Source: Fulvimarina manganoxydans (GTDB lineage Bacteria > Pseudomonadota > Alphaproteobacteria > Rhizobiales > Rhizobiaceae). Taken from it: a stretch of 64,000 bases of DNA. The stretch covers positions 1 to 64,000 of the forward strand of contig NZ_FWXR01000024.1 in NCBI RefSeq assembly GCF_900176465.1, read 5' to 3'. Below are positions 29,286 to 36,778 of the stretch, piece after piece. The notes beneath the pieces are model-generated. The model did no database searches. It was not told where the DNA came from and saw nothing but the letters and a program-made list of their open reading frames with translations. The translations under genes were made by a program, and so were the position numbers. The stretch's first letter is position 1. The number at the start of each line of letters is the position of its first letter.

Positions 29286-29816
29286 TCACGCACCCTCGAG
29301 CACGACGGCGATCCGCTTCAGGCGTTCGGCATTGGCGCCGAGATCGCCGCGCCCAAGAAGCGAGCGCGAATAAAGGAGAAGCGCGGTGCCACCGTCCGTG
29401 GCGCGCGCTTCGGCGTTCAGCGTATCGGGAAAGCGCATGAGCTTCGTGCGCACCACATAGCGCCGACGCTTCGGATCGGTCCCGTCATCCACCCGTTCGG
29501 CGTCCCCCGACAAGGGGCCGTCGAACATCACCGCGTCCAGCCGATCCAGTAAGGTGTCGGGCTGTGCAGCGTAGACCGGCAGGACGATCTCGGCCGCCTC
29601 ACCGCAGACGCCTCGTGAACAGGCGAGCGCATCGTTCGGATAGGGGCTGCGGGCGAGCCGGTCGAAGTCGACGGGCCCTTGATCGGCCGGACCTGCGATG
29701 GAGCTCCAAATCCGCGCCGGCCCGACGAGAGCCACCGCAACGCCTGTGACGATGACCGCCGCCGTCGCGCCGCCAATTCCGATCTGAAGCCCTCGCCGCC
29801 ATCTGCGTCTGGTCAT
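29286..29816 (-). CDS. DUF1499 family protein
   Basis: A 176-residue protein with an N-terminal membrane anchor (about 9-31) after a basic MTRRRWRRG start. The DUF1499 pattern follows: SPYPNDALACSRGVC, YVVRTKLMRFPDTLNAEA, and the C-terminal LLYSRSLLGRGDLGANAERL. DUF1499 proteins are small and of unknown function, often near lipid or stress genes. It is convergent with the DUF1176 gene. Confidence 0.83.
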   Translation of the reverse strand: MTRRRWRRGLQIGIGGATAAVIVTGVAVALVGPARIWSSIAGPADQGPVDFDRLARSPYPNDALACSRGVCGEAAEIVLPVYAAQPDTLLDRLDAVMFDGPLSGDAERVDDGTDPKRRRYVVRTKLMRFPDTLNAEARATDGGTALLLYSRSLLGRGDLGANAERLKRIAVVLEGA

Positions 29817-30018
29817 GGTCCGTCTCGCGCCCCTTCACAGCCTTGAGAAAGCCCGACGCCTCACCGGATCGTCATCCCGAAAGGGCCGAAAACCAGGTGC
29901 CGCGCCGGATTTTCTGCGGAACGTCGAAGGGTCTCGGCCGGTTGCACCCTCGACATCCCTTTGAGAGCCAGTGCGGCTCTTCGGGAACGTGAACCCTGAC
30001 CGCTTGAAAGGACGACCC

Positions 30019-30558
30019 ATGAAACGTCTCGCCCTCGCAACCTTCTGCGCCACCGCCCTCGCCTCCACACCGCTTCTTGCCCAAGACTCCGGGCTGACCG
30101 ACATGTCTTCGGCCAAGAGCATCCAGATGAAGGCACCCGACGGCTCCGATCGCGGCACGGTCTCGATCGTCCCGACCCCGCACGGCCTTCTCTTCGAGGC
30201 CCAGCTCACCGGCCTCAATCCCGGTGTTCATGCCTTCCACATCCATGAGACCGGCCAGTGCGGCGACGACTTCTCGGCTGCCGGCGGCCATTACAATCCG
30301 ACCGACAAGGATCATGGCTATCTGACCGAGAACGGTCCCCATGCCGGCGACATGCCGAATTTCACCGTGGGCGAGGACGGCTCGGCAAAGTTCTCGACCT
30401 TCAATCCGATGGTCACCTTGACAGGCGGCGAAGCGCCGCTCGACGATTCCGACGGCTCGGCCCTGATGGTCCATGGCGGCGCCGACGACTATCGCTCGCA
30501 GCCTGCCGGCGCGGCCGGTGACCGCGTCGCCTGCGGCGTCGTCTTCCCGGCCGAGTAA
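30019..30558 (+). CDS. sodC: Periplasmic Cu,Zn superoxide dismutase
   Basis: Dismutates superoxide in the periplasm. The 179-residue product has a signal peptide (MKRLALATFCATALASTPLL, cleaved after AQ region), copper ligands H74 and H76 in HAFHIHETGQCG, the bridging H91, zinc ligands around H99, H108 and D111, and the fourth copper histidine H152 in MVHGGADDY. C81 and C172 form the conserved disulfide. The start has AAAGGA eight bases upstream. It stands alone. Confidence 0.95.
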   Translation: MKRLALATFCATALASTPLLAQDSGLTDMSSAKSIQMKAPDGSDRGTVSIVPTPHGLLFEAQLTGLNPGVHAFHIHETGQCGDDFSAAGGHYNPTDKDHGYLTENGPHAGDMPNFTVGEDGSAKFSTFNPMVTLTGGEAPLDDSDGSALMVHGGADDYRSQPAGAAGDRVACGVVFPAE

Positions 30559-30648
30559 TTTCGGTATCCTGCGGATCGAGACGCCTCTCGCTGTCGGTAG
30601 AAACTGCCACGGCGAGAGCCGTCACCCGCTGGTCCGATCGATCATCAG

Positions 30649-30681
30649 AAAAAGGGGGCGCCCGGGAGGACGGACGCCCCT
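30649..30681 (-). terminator. Terminator of the tct operon
   Basis: On the minus strand GGGGCG and CGCCCC pair around a G/C-rich loop and are followed by CTTTTTC. It lies about 120 bases downstream of the tctA stop. Confidence 0.55.
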
Positions 30682-30802
30682 CGTCGAAGGCGGCCAGACA
30701 GGGAGGAGCAAACCGCCATCGCAGATAGGGAATCGTAGCCGCACAAAGATGGGCTGTCCACTGTCCTTTCGGTCACAATCGGGGCCCCACCCGCATCGGT
30801 GC

Positions 30803-32302
30803 TCAAACCGTCTGCTCGGCGCTCCTCCTCCGCATCAGATAAAGCACCAGCGGGATGCACCAGACCGCGATGGTGAAGGCGCCGAGCCCGGCGGCGATCG
30901 GCCGTTCGAAGAAGCCGAGGAAGTCGCCATCGGCCTTGATCATCGAGGTCACGAAGTTCTGCTCCAGCATCGGCCCGAGAACGAGGCCGAGGATCGCCGG
31001 CGCGATCGGAATGTCGTTCTCCTCCATGAGAAAGCCGAGCACGCCGAAAATCAGCATCAAGAGAATGCCGAAGGGCGTGTTGTTGATGGCGAAGGAGCCG
31101 ACGATGCAGAACATCAAGATGATCGGCATTAGAATGCGGCTTGGGATCGACAGGATGGTGCGGGCGCCCTTGATCGCCGCCCAGCCAAGCGGCAACATGA
31201 TGATATTGGCCAGAAAGAAGACGATGAAGACCGCATAGATGAGCTGCGGATCGTTGATGAAGACGGTCGGCCCCGGATTGATGCCCTTGATGTAAAGAAC
31301 GCCGATGACGATCGCGGTGATCGAATCGCCGGGAATGCCGAAGACGAGCGCCGGAATCCAGGCGCCCGAGACCGCGCCATTGTTGGAGGCGCCGGCTTCG
31401 ACGAGGCCCTCCACATGGCCGGTGCCGAATTTTTCCGGTGTCTTGGAGAACTTCTTAGACACCGCATAGGAGATCCAGGCGGCGATATCGGCGCCCGCCC
31501 CCGGCAGCGCGCCGATCGCCGTGCCGAGGATCGAGCCGCGAAAGGCCTGGGCCGGATAGCGTTTGATGTTGGCCCATTGGACCCCGAAAACACCCTTGCG
31601 CCCGCCCGGCTCCATGGGTGGCCTGTCGCCAGCCCGGTGGACGACGGCGCGGAACACTTCCGAGACGGCGAAGAGGCCGATCATGGCCGGGATGAACTGG
31701 ATGCCGGCGAGAAGCTCCACATTGCCGAAGGTATAGCGGGGCTGGCCGGCCGGATTGTCGATGCCGATGGTCGCGGCGAAGAGGCCGATGATCAATGAAA
31801 TCATGCCCTTGGAGGCCGAGCCCGGCGAGACGAAGATCGCGCAGGACAGGCCCAGGACGACCAGCCAGAAATATTCGAAGGAAGAGAATTTCAGCGCGAC
31901 TTCGGCGAGTGCCGGCGAAGCGGTGATGAGAACGATCGTGCCGAAGATGCCGCCGATCGAGGAGAAGACCAGCGAGGCGCCGAGCGCCTCCTCCGCCCGC
32001 CCCGAGCGGGTCATGCGGTAGCCGTCCTCCACATAAGCCGCCGAGGCCGGGGTGCCGGGCATTCTCAAGAGCGTACCGGGAATGTCGCCGGCAAAGATCG
32101 CCATGGCGGTCGCCGTCACGATGGCGGCGATCGCCGGGACCGGGTCCATGAAGAAGGTGACCGGCACCAGCAGCGCGGTCGCCATGGTGGCCGTCAGGCC
32201 AGGGATCGCCCCGACGAACATGCCGAAGGCGGCCGAGGCGAAGATGACGAGCAGAACATAAGGCTGGAAGACAAGACCGAGAGCGTCGGCGAAGACGGAC
32301 AT
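30803..32302 (-). CDS. tctA: Tripartite tricarboxylate transporter, large permease TctA
   Basis: The 12-segment permease of a binding-protein-dependent secondary transporter for citrate or other carboxylates. The 499-residue product has the family marks AIPGLTATMATALLVPVTFF, GIPGTLLRMPGTPASAAYVEDGY-like (here GDIPGTLLRMPGTPASAAYV), GALPGAGADIAAWISYAVSK and VFGIPGDSITAIVIG. It starts 21 bases after tctB. Substrate not determined; these systems commonly take up citrate, tartrate or aromatic acids. Confidence 0.95.
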   Translation of the reverse strand: MSVFADALGLVFQPYVLLVIFASAAFGMFVGAIPGLTATMATALLVPVTFFMDPVPAIAAIVTATAMAIFAGDIPGTLLRMPGTPASAAYVEDGYRMTRSGRAEEALGASLVFSSIGGIFGTIVLITASPALAEVALKFSSFEYFWLVVLGLSCAIFVSPGSASKGMISLIIGLFAATIGIDNPAGQPRYTFGNVELLAGIQFIPAMIGLFAVSEVFRAVVHRAGDRPPMEPGGRKGVFGVQWANIKRYPAQAFRGSILGTAIGALPGAGADIAAWISYAVSKKFSKTPEKFGTGHVEGLVEAGASNNGAVSGAWIPALVFGIPGDSITAIVIGVLYIKGINPGPTVFINDPQLIYAVFIVFFLANIIMLPLGWAAIKGARTILSIPSRILMPIILMFCIVGSFAINNTPFGILLMLIFGVLGFLMEENDIPIAPAILGLVLGPMLEQNFVTSMIKADGDFLGFFERPIAAGLGAFTIAVWCIPLVLYLMRRRSAEQTV

Positions 32303-32323
32303 GAGATTGACGAGCCTTCCAAC

Positions 32324-32797
32324 CTACCAGAGAAAACCAAGCAATTCGCTGCGCGGCAACGGGACAAGGAGCAGACGACCAAAGGCCTGCTGGATCACGA
32401 CGCAGGCGAGGATCGACACGGCGATGGCCGGCACCGGACGCGTGCCCAGAACGAGCATCATGACGATCATCACGACGATGGAGGCCGGCACGAAGCCGAT
32501 CAGCGGCGCCGCGACGATATAAAAGACGACCATGAGGATCGCGACGAGAAGGCCGAACCAGGCCTTGCCCGATTTCGCCCAATCGGCCAGGTCGAGGCGC
32601 GGCATGCGCCCGCCTCGGACAAAGCTCGCGACGATCATGAAGAGGCCGAGCGCGACGGCGAAGACCGCGATCGCCCGGGGCATCGTCCCCGCACCATAGG
32701 CCTGGCCCGGAATGGCGGTAAAGCCGATCGCCGAGACATAGATCGCAATCCCTCCGAGAAGGACAAGGACGCCGAGGAGGAGGTCGTTGAATTTCAT
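32324..32797 (-). CDS. tctB: Tripartite tricarboxylate transporter, small permease TctB
   Basis: A 157-residue protein with four membrane segments, starting MKFNDLLLGVLVLLGGIAIY, with YGAGTMPRAIAV at the usual place. It partners TctA in the membrane. The gene lies directly upstream of tctA. Confidence 0.88.
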   Translation of the reverse strand: MKFNDLLLGVLVLLGGIAIYVSAIGFTAIPGQAYGAGTMPRAIAVFAVALGLFMIVASFVRGGRMPRLDLADWAKSGKAWFGLLVAILMVVFYIVAAPLIGFVPASIVVMIVMMLVLGTRPVPAIAVSILACVVIQQAFGRLLLVPLPRSELLGFLW

Positions 32798-32913
32798 CGA
32801 ATGGTTCCGTGGGTGCCCGCTTTTCGGCAGAGGGCCGTTCTCGGCGGTGCAGGGGCCAGTCTTATTGCGTCAATTCGAAAGAGTGGGCGATTGATCGAAG
32901 CATATGAGACCGG

Positions 32914-32952
32914 TCGTCATCCTCGGCCCGTCAGGGCCTTAGGACCCATTCC
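32914..32952. repeat. REP-like palindrome, family B copy 2
   Basis: It reads GTCATCCTCG, then a hairpin GGCCC/GGGCC around GTCA, then TTAGGACCCATTCC. The outer blocks match copy 1 (171-216, opposite strand) while the hairpin arms differ but still pair, which is the pattern of a folded repeat family. Confidence 0.55.
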
Positions 32953-33114
32953 TCGAACGCCGTTCAAGACGCTCAACGACTGCGGTCTTTCGCCTGGATT
33001 TTCCTCGACCCGAATGCCGGTTCGGATGGTGACGGCATGGTCCCCCCGACTTCGAGCCTACGAGATTCACACATTATCTCGCTGGCGGTTAAGACCCGAC
33101 CTTGGACGCTTCGG

Positions 33115-33135
33115 CTTCTCCCCCAGGGGGAGAAG
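33115..33135. repeat. Near-perfect palindrome
   Basis: CTTCTCCCCC and GGGGGAGAAG pair over ten bases around one A. Palindromes of this composition are common extragenic elements in Hyphomicrobiales genomes, from memory; only one copy was noticed here. Confidence 0.5.
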
Positions 33136-33396
33136 TCGTCGGTGCTTGCTGCCGGCAGCTGAGACAAGTCGCCAAGGTCGTCGTCAAGATCACGGTCGGT
33201 CGCAAAGCCATGGAATAAGGGCTCTTCGCAGGATGTCTGAATGTCGTAGCTCTATGAGCCGAAGTTGACGACCGGTCTCAACGCTTCGACCGATCGTCCG
33301 CCGTTTCCACCCGATGCCATCGGACCAAAGCGCCGTCCCATGAGGCGAGCGCGTGGGCAAGCGGGGCGCTCAAAAGCACCCCGCCTCTTCGGTCCT

Positions 33397-34383
33397 TTAC
33401 TGAGCCGCCAGACCGGCCTTCTTCATGACCTCGCCGAGATTCTTGTCGTCCTCGGCGATGATCTGGGTGGCCTCTTCCCCGGGGGCCCAGCGAACGCCGA
33501 AGCCGCGCTCCTTCATGAAGCTCTGATATTCGTCGGAATTGTAAGCCTTCTCGATCGCCGAAGTGAGCTTCTGCTCAACCGGCTCGGGCAGCCCTTTGGG
33601 GCCGACCACCGCGCGCCAGACCGCGAGCGTCCAGTCAGACCCGGTGCCCTCCTTCAGCGTCGGCACGTCCGGGAACATCTCCTGACGCTCGGCCGACATG
33701 GAGGCGAGAGGCCGCACGCGCTCCGCGTCGATCATCGAGCGCCCCTCGGCAAGCGATGACGGTACGATGTCGACACCGCCCGCGACCATGTCGGTGATAC
33801 CCGCGGCCGCGCCCTGGCTCGGCACGAAGGTCACATAGTCCGGCTCCAGCCCTTCCGACAGAAGCCAGCCGGCGAGGCCCAGATGCCAGATGCCGCCCTG
33901 GCCGGTGCCCGATGCCTTGAAGGTGCCCTTGGGCTGAGCCTTGATGGCGTCGAGGAGGTCCTGGACCGTCTGATATTCCGAATCGGCCGAGACCATCACG
34001 CCGCCCGGATCGGCGTTGACGAGGGCGAGAATGTCGTAGTCCTCATAGGTGAGGTCGGTCAGGCCCTGCCAATGCATCATGTCGATCTCGATCGTCATGA
34101 TGCCGATCGTGTAGCCGTCCGGTTCGGCATTGGCGATGGCGCTATGGCCGACGACGCCCGAGCCGCCCGTGCGGTTGACCACATTGACCGGCACGCCGAG
34201 CTCTTCCTGAAGCAGCGAGGCGAAGACGCGGCCGACCGCGTCGGTGCCGCCGCCGGCGCCCCAGGGCACGATCATGGTGATCGGTCGGCTCGGATAGTCC
34301 TCCTGCGCCATAGCGGCAGGCGCGCCCATCAGGGTCGAGGCGCAGAGGGCCGCGGCCATCGCAACGAGTGTGCGGCGTTTCAT
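33397..34383 (-). CDS. tctC: Tripartite tricarboxylate transporter substrate-binding protein TctC
   Basis: The periplasmic receptor of the system. The 328-residue product has a signal peptide (MKRRTLVAMAAALCASTLMG, cleaved after AMA), then the Bug-family opening EDYPSRPITMIVPWGAGGGTDAV (first 20 read as DYPSRPITMIVPWGAGGGTD), VVNRTGGSGVVGHSAIANA, and a C-terminal VGPKGLPEPVEQKL. The start has GGAGGAG at good spacing. It precedes tctB and tctA, the usual CBA order, but with an unusually long spacer. Confidence 0.93.
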   Translation of the reverse strand: MKRRTLVAMAAALCASTLMGAPAAMAQEDYPSRPITMIVPWGAGGGTDAVGRVFASLLQEELGVPVNVVNRTGGSGVVGHSAIANAEPDGYTIGIMTIEIDMMHWQGLTDLTYEDYDILALVNADPGGVMVSADSEYQTVQDLLDAIKAQPKGTFKASGTGQGGIWHLGLAGWLLSEGLEPDYVTFVPSQGAAAGITDMVAGGVDIVPSSLAEGRSMIDAERVRPLASMSAERQEMFPDVPTLKEGTGSDWTLAVWRAVVGPKGLPEPVEQKLTSAIEKAYNSDEYQSFMKERGFGVRWAPGEEATQIIAEDDKNLGEVMKKAGLAAQ

Positions 34384-34784
34384 GGATTGTCTCCTCCCAT
34401 GGGGGCCGGACTTCAGACGGAAGCCGGCCATGAGGGCGCTTGAGGCGCCCGTTTGTCTCAAGACGCGCAGCCGAACGATTCGCTCTCCTTCTCGAGCCGA
34501 GAAGCCTCCCGAGAGCGATCGGCTGGCGATAGGCGCACCGTCAGGCCGCGCTGGACGTCACTATCCGTGGGGTCGAAAGCCCTGTCAATGTATACGTTAA
34601 ATCGTAAATCCATCTGACGAATTGCGGGTCGCGCTTCGCACGGAGCGTAATTCCCGTCGCTTTGTGGCGCGGAGGCTGCTAGCGTCCTGCCCCGATGCCG
34701 GCCGCTGACGGAGAGACCAGCGACCATGTCGGGGATATCCTCGCCTTTGTCGGCACCCAAAGGCGAGCGGAGGGTCGGTTGAGC
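34384..34784. other. Divergent control region between tctC and the double-ATPase gene
   Basis: About 400 bases with no credible gene apart from a possible N-terminal extension of the downstream gene from ATG 34695. A conspicuously AT-rich patch near 34585-34617 (around TGTATACGTTAAATCG, containing the palindrome GTATAC) is the likeliest promoter/operator zone for either side. Confidence 0.4.
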
Positions 34785-36776
34785 GTGACGAGCGAGGCCT
34801 TGGTTCTGGAGCGGGACACGCCGAGCGGGACGGCGGCGTCTTCAGCCCGCCCCGCCCTTTTGGCGATCGAGGATCTGTCGGTGGAATTCCGCTCGATGGC
34901 CGGCACCGTCAAGGCCGTCAACGGCTTGTCGATGCGGATCGAGCGTGGGCGCACGGTCGCCCTTGTGGGCGAATCGGGGTCGGGCAAGTCGGTTACCTCC
35001 CAGGCGATTCTCGGCCTCTTGCCCAAGAACGCCGTCGTCACTTCGGGGCGCATTCTCTTCGACGATCCCGATCTTGGCCCTCTCGATCTTGCGAGCCTGC
35101 CACGCGCCTCGCCGAAATTTCGCTCCGTGCGCGGCCGATCGATCGCCATGGTGTTTCAGGAACCGATGACCGCCTTCTCGCCGCTTCACACGATCGGCGA
35201 CCAGCTCGGCGAGCCCTTGCGGGTCCATAAGCGGCGCGGGCGCGCGGAGATCAGCGAACAGGTCAAGGAAACCCTGCGGCTCGTCGGCTTTCCCGAGCCC
35301 GAGCGGACCTTGAAGATGTATCCCTTCGAGCTCTCCGGCGGCCTTCGCCAGCGCGCCATGATCGCCATGGCGCTCGTCTGCCGGCCGGCGCTTCTGATCG
35401 CCGACGAGCCGACGACCGCGCTCGACGTGACGCTCCAGGCCCAGATCCTGAAACTGATGCGCGATCTGCAGGACACGCTCGACATGGCGGTTCTGCTCAT
35501 CACCCACGATCTCGGCGTCGTCGCCAATCTCGCCGAAGAGGTCGTGGTGATGCATCACGGCAAGGTGGTGGAGGCGGGCGGGCGCGATGCGATCTTCGGC
35601 GCGCCGCGTCACCCCTATCTGAAAGCCTTGATGAAAGCCGTGCCCGACTTCGGCATGGGCGAGCGCCGCCGACTGACGCCGATCCGCGAGATCACCATCG
35701 ATCCGGCGGCGCTGATGGGCCGAAAGCCGGTCGGGGCGGCAGGCGAGCCGCTTCTTGAAGTCCGCCATCTGAAGAAGAGCTTCTCCTTGCGCGGCGACAA
35801 GCGCCTCTTTGCCCGCGCGCCGACCCGCCATATTCACGCGCTCGACGACGTGTCGCTGACCATCCTTCGCGGCGAAAGCGTCGGCCTCGTCGGCGAATCG
35901 GGTTCCGGAAAGACGACTTTGGCTCGGGCGCTCATGCGGGCGGTGGACGTCGATTCGGGCGAGATCGTCCTCCATGGGCCGGATGGCCCGCTCGATCTCG
36001 TCGCCGCCAGCCGCGAGGCGTTGTTTCCGGCCCGCCGGCGCATGCAATATGTCTTTCAGGACCCGTTCTCCTCCCTCGATCCCCGCATGACGGTCGGGGC
36101 GATCCTCGCCGAGCCCTTCGAGGTCCACGATCTGTGCGACAGGCCTGAGCGCCGGATGCGCGTCGAAAGGCTTCTGCGGGCCGTCGGGCTCGAGCCGAGC
36201 CACGCCTCGCGCTATCCCCATTCCTTCTCCGGCGGTCAGCGCCAGCGCATCGGCATCGCGCGGGCCCTCGCACTGGAGCCGGAGCTTCTCATCTGCGACG
36301 AGCCGGTCGCGGCCCTCGACGTCTCGGTCCAGGCCCAGATCCTCAACCTTCTGAAGGATCTCCAATCGATCGCCGGCCTCACCTATCTCTTCATCACCCA
36401 CAATCTGGCGGTGGTGAACCATTTCGCCGACCGGATCATCGTGATGTGCGACGGCATGGTGGTGGAAACGGCGCCGCGCGAGACGCTATTTCGCGCCCCG
36501 CTCCATCCCTATACGCGGCTCCTGATGCGCGCCGTGCCCCATGCCGATCCCAAGCGCCCACTCGATTTCGAGAACCTTCCCAAGGTCGGCAAGGTGCGCC
36601 GACGCAATTGGCCGGCTCCCTTCACCATCACCGAGGGCGAGCCGGCGCCGCCGCTGATCGAAGCCGGCCCCGACCATTTCGTTCGCGCCGCCCATCTCGC
36701 ACTCCCCCCCACCTGGCTCGAAGCCGGGACCGACCTCGTTGCGAGAGCCGCTATCTCCGGGCCGGAAGGACACTGA
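34785..36776 (+). CDS. Fused double ATP-binding protein of a peptide-type ABC importer (DppDF/YejF-like)
   Basis: Two complete ABC ATPase domains in one chain of about 663 residues. Counting from ATG 34695, domain 1 has Walker A GESGSGKSV (92-100), signature LSGGLRQR (213) and Walker B LLIADEP; domain 2 has GESGSGKTT (400-408), signature FSGGQRQR (511) and LLICDEP. Each is followed by an oligopeptide-transporter C-terminal segment (HPYLKALMKAVP; HPYTRLLMRAVP). All catalytic residues are intact. No permease or binding protein is adjacent, so it is an orphan here. Starts are uncertain: GTG 34785 and TTG 34779 follow GGAGGG, whereas ATG 34695 lacks a ribosome site. It ends two bases before the next gene. 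Confidence 0.88.
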   Translation: MTSEALVLERDTPSGTAASSARPALLAIEDLSVEFRSMAGTVKAVNGLSMRIERGRTVALVGESGSGKSVTSQAILGLLPKNAVVTSGRILFDDPDLGPLDLASLPRASPKFRSVRGRSIAMVFQEPMTAFSPLHTIGDQLGEPLRVHKRRGRAEISEQVKETLRLVGFPEPERTLKMYPFELSGGLRQRAMIAMALVCRPALLIADEPTTALDVTLQAQILKLMRDLQDTLDMAVLLITHDLGVVANLAEEVVVMHHGKVVEAGGRDAIFGAPRHPYLKALMKAVPDFGMGERRRLTPIREITIDPAALMGRKPVGAAGEPLLEVRHLKKSFSLRGDKRLFARAPTRHIHALDDVSLTILRGESVGLVGESGSGKTTLARALMRAVDVDSGEIVLHGPDGPLDLVAASREALFPARRRMQYVFQDPFSSLDPRMTVGAILAEPFEVHDLCDRPERRMRVERLLRAVGLEPSHASRYPHSFSGGQRQRIGIARALALEPELLICDEPVAALDVSVQAQILNLLKDLQSIAGLTYLFITHNLAVVNHFADRIIVMCDGMVVETAPRETLFRAPLHPYTRLLMRAVPHADPKRPLDFENLPKVGKVRRRNWPAPFTITEGEPAPPLIEAGPDHFVRAAHLALPPTWLEAGTDLVARAAISGPEGH

Positions 36777-36778
36777 CC

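Larger units (their letters stand above)
32798..33396. other. Gene-free 600-base spacer inside the tct cluster
   Basis: It separates tctC from tctB. Frames on either strand are short and motif-less. It contains a REP-like copy (32914-32952), a near-perfect palindrome (33115-33135), and a hairpin downstream of tctC with arms GCGGGG and CCCCGC near 33363-33391. The spacer looks like an accumulation of extragenic repeats. Confidence 0.6.

Noticed and set aside
29866-29900. Third REP family B copy (GTCATCCCGAAAGGGCC)
   Set aside because: Only the GTCATCC start matches; the second conserved block GGACCCAT is missing and the hairpin is weak.
34785-36776. Reading the double ATPase plus the exporter-like gene as one peptide importer
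   Set aside because: The downstream protein has an exporter-type fused membrane and ATPase layout, not an importer permease, and no binding protein is present.
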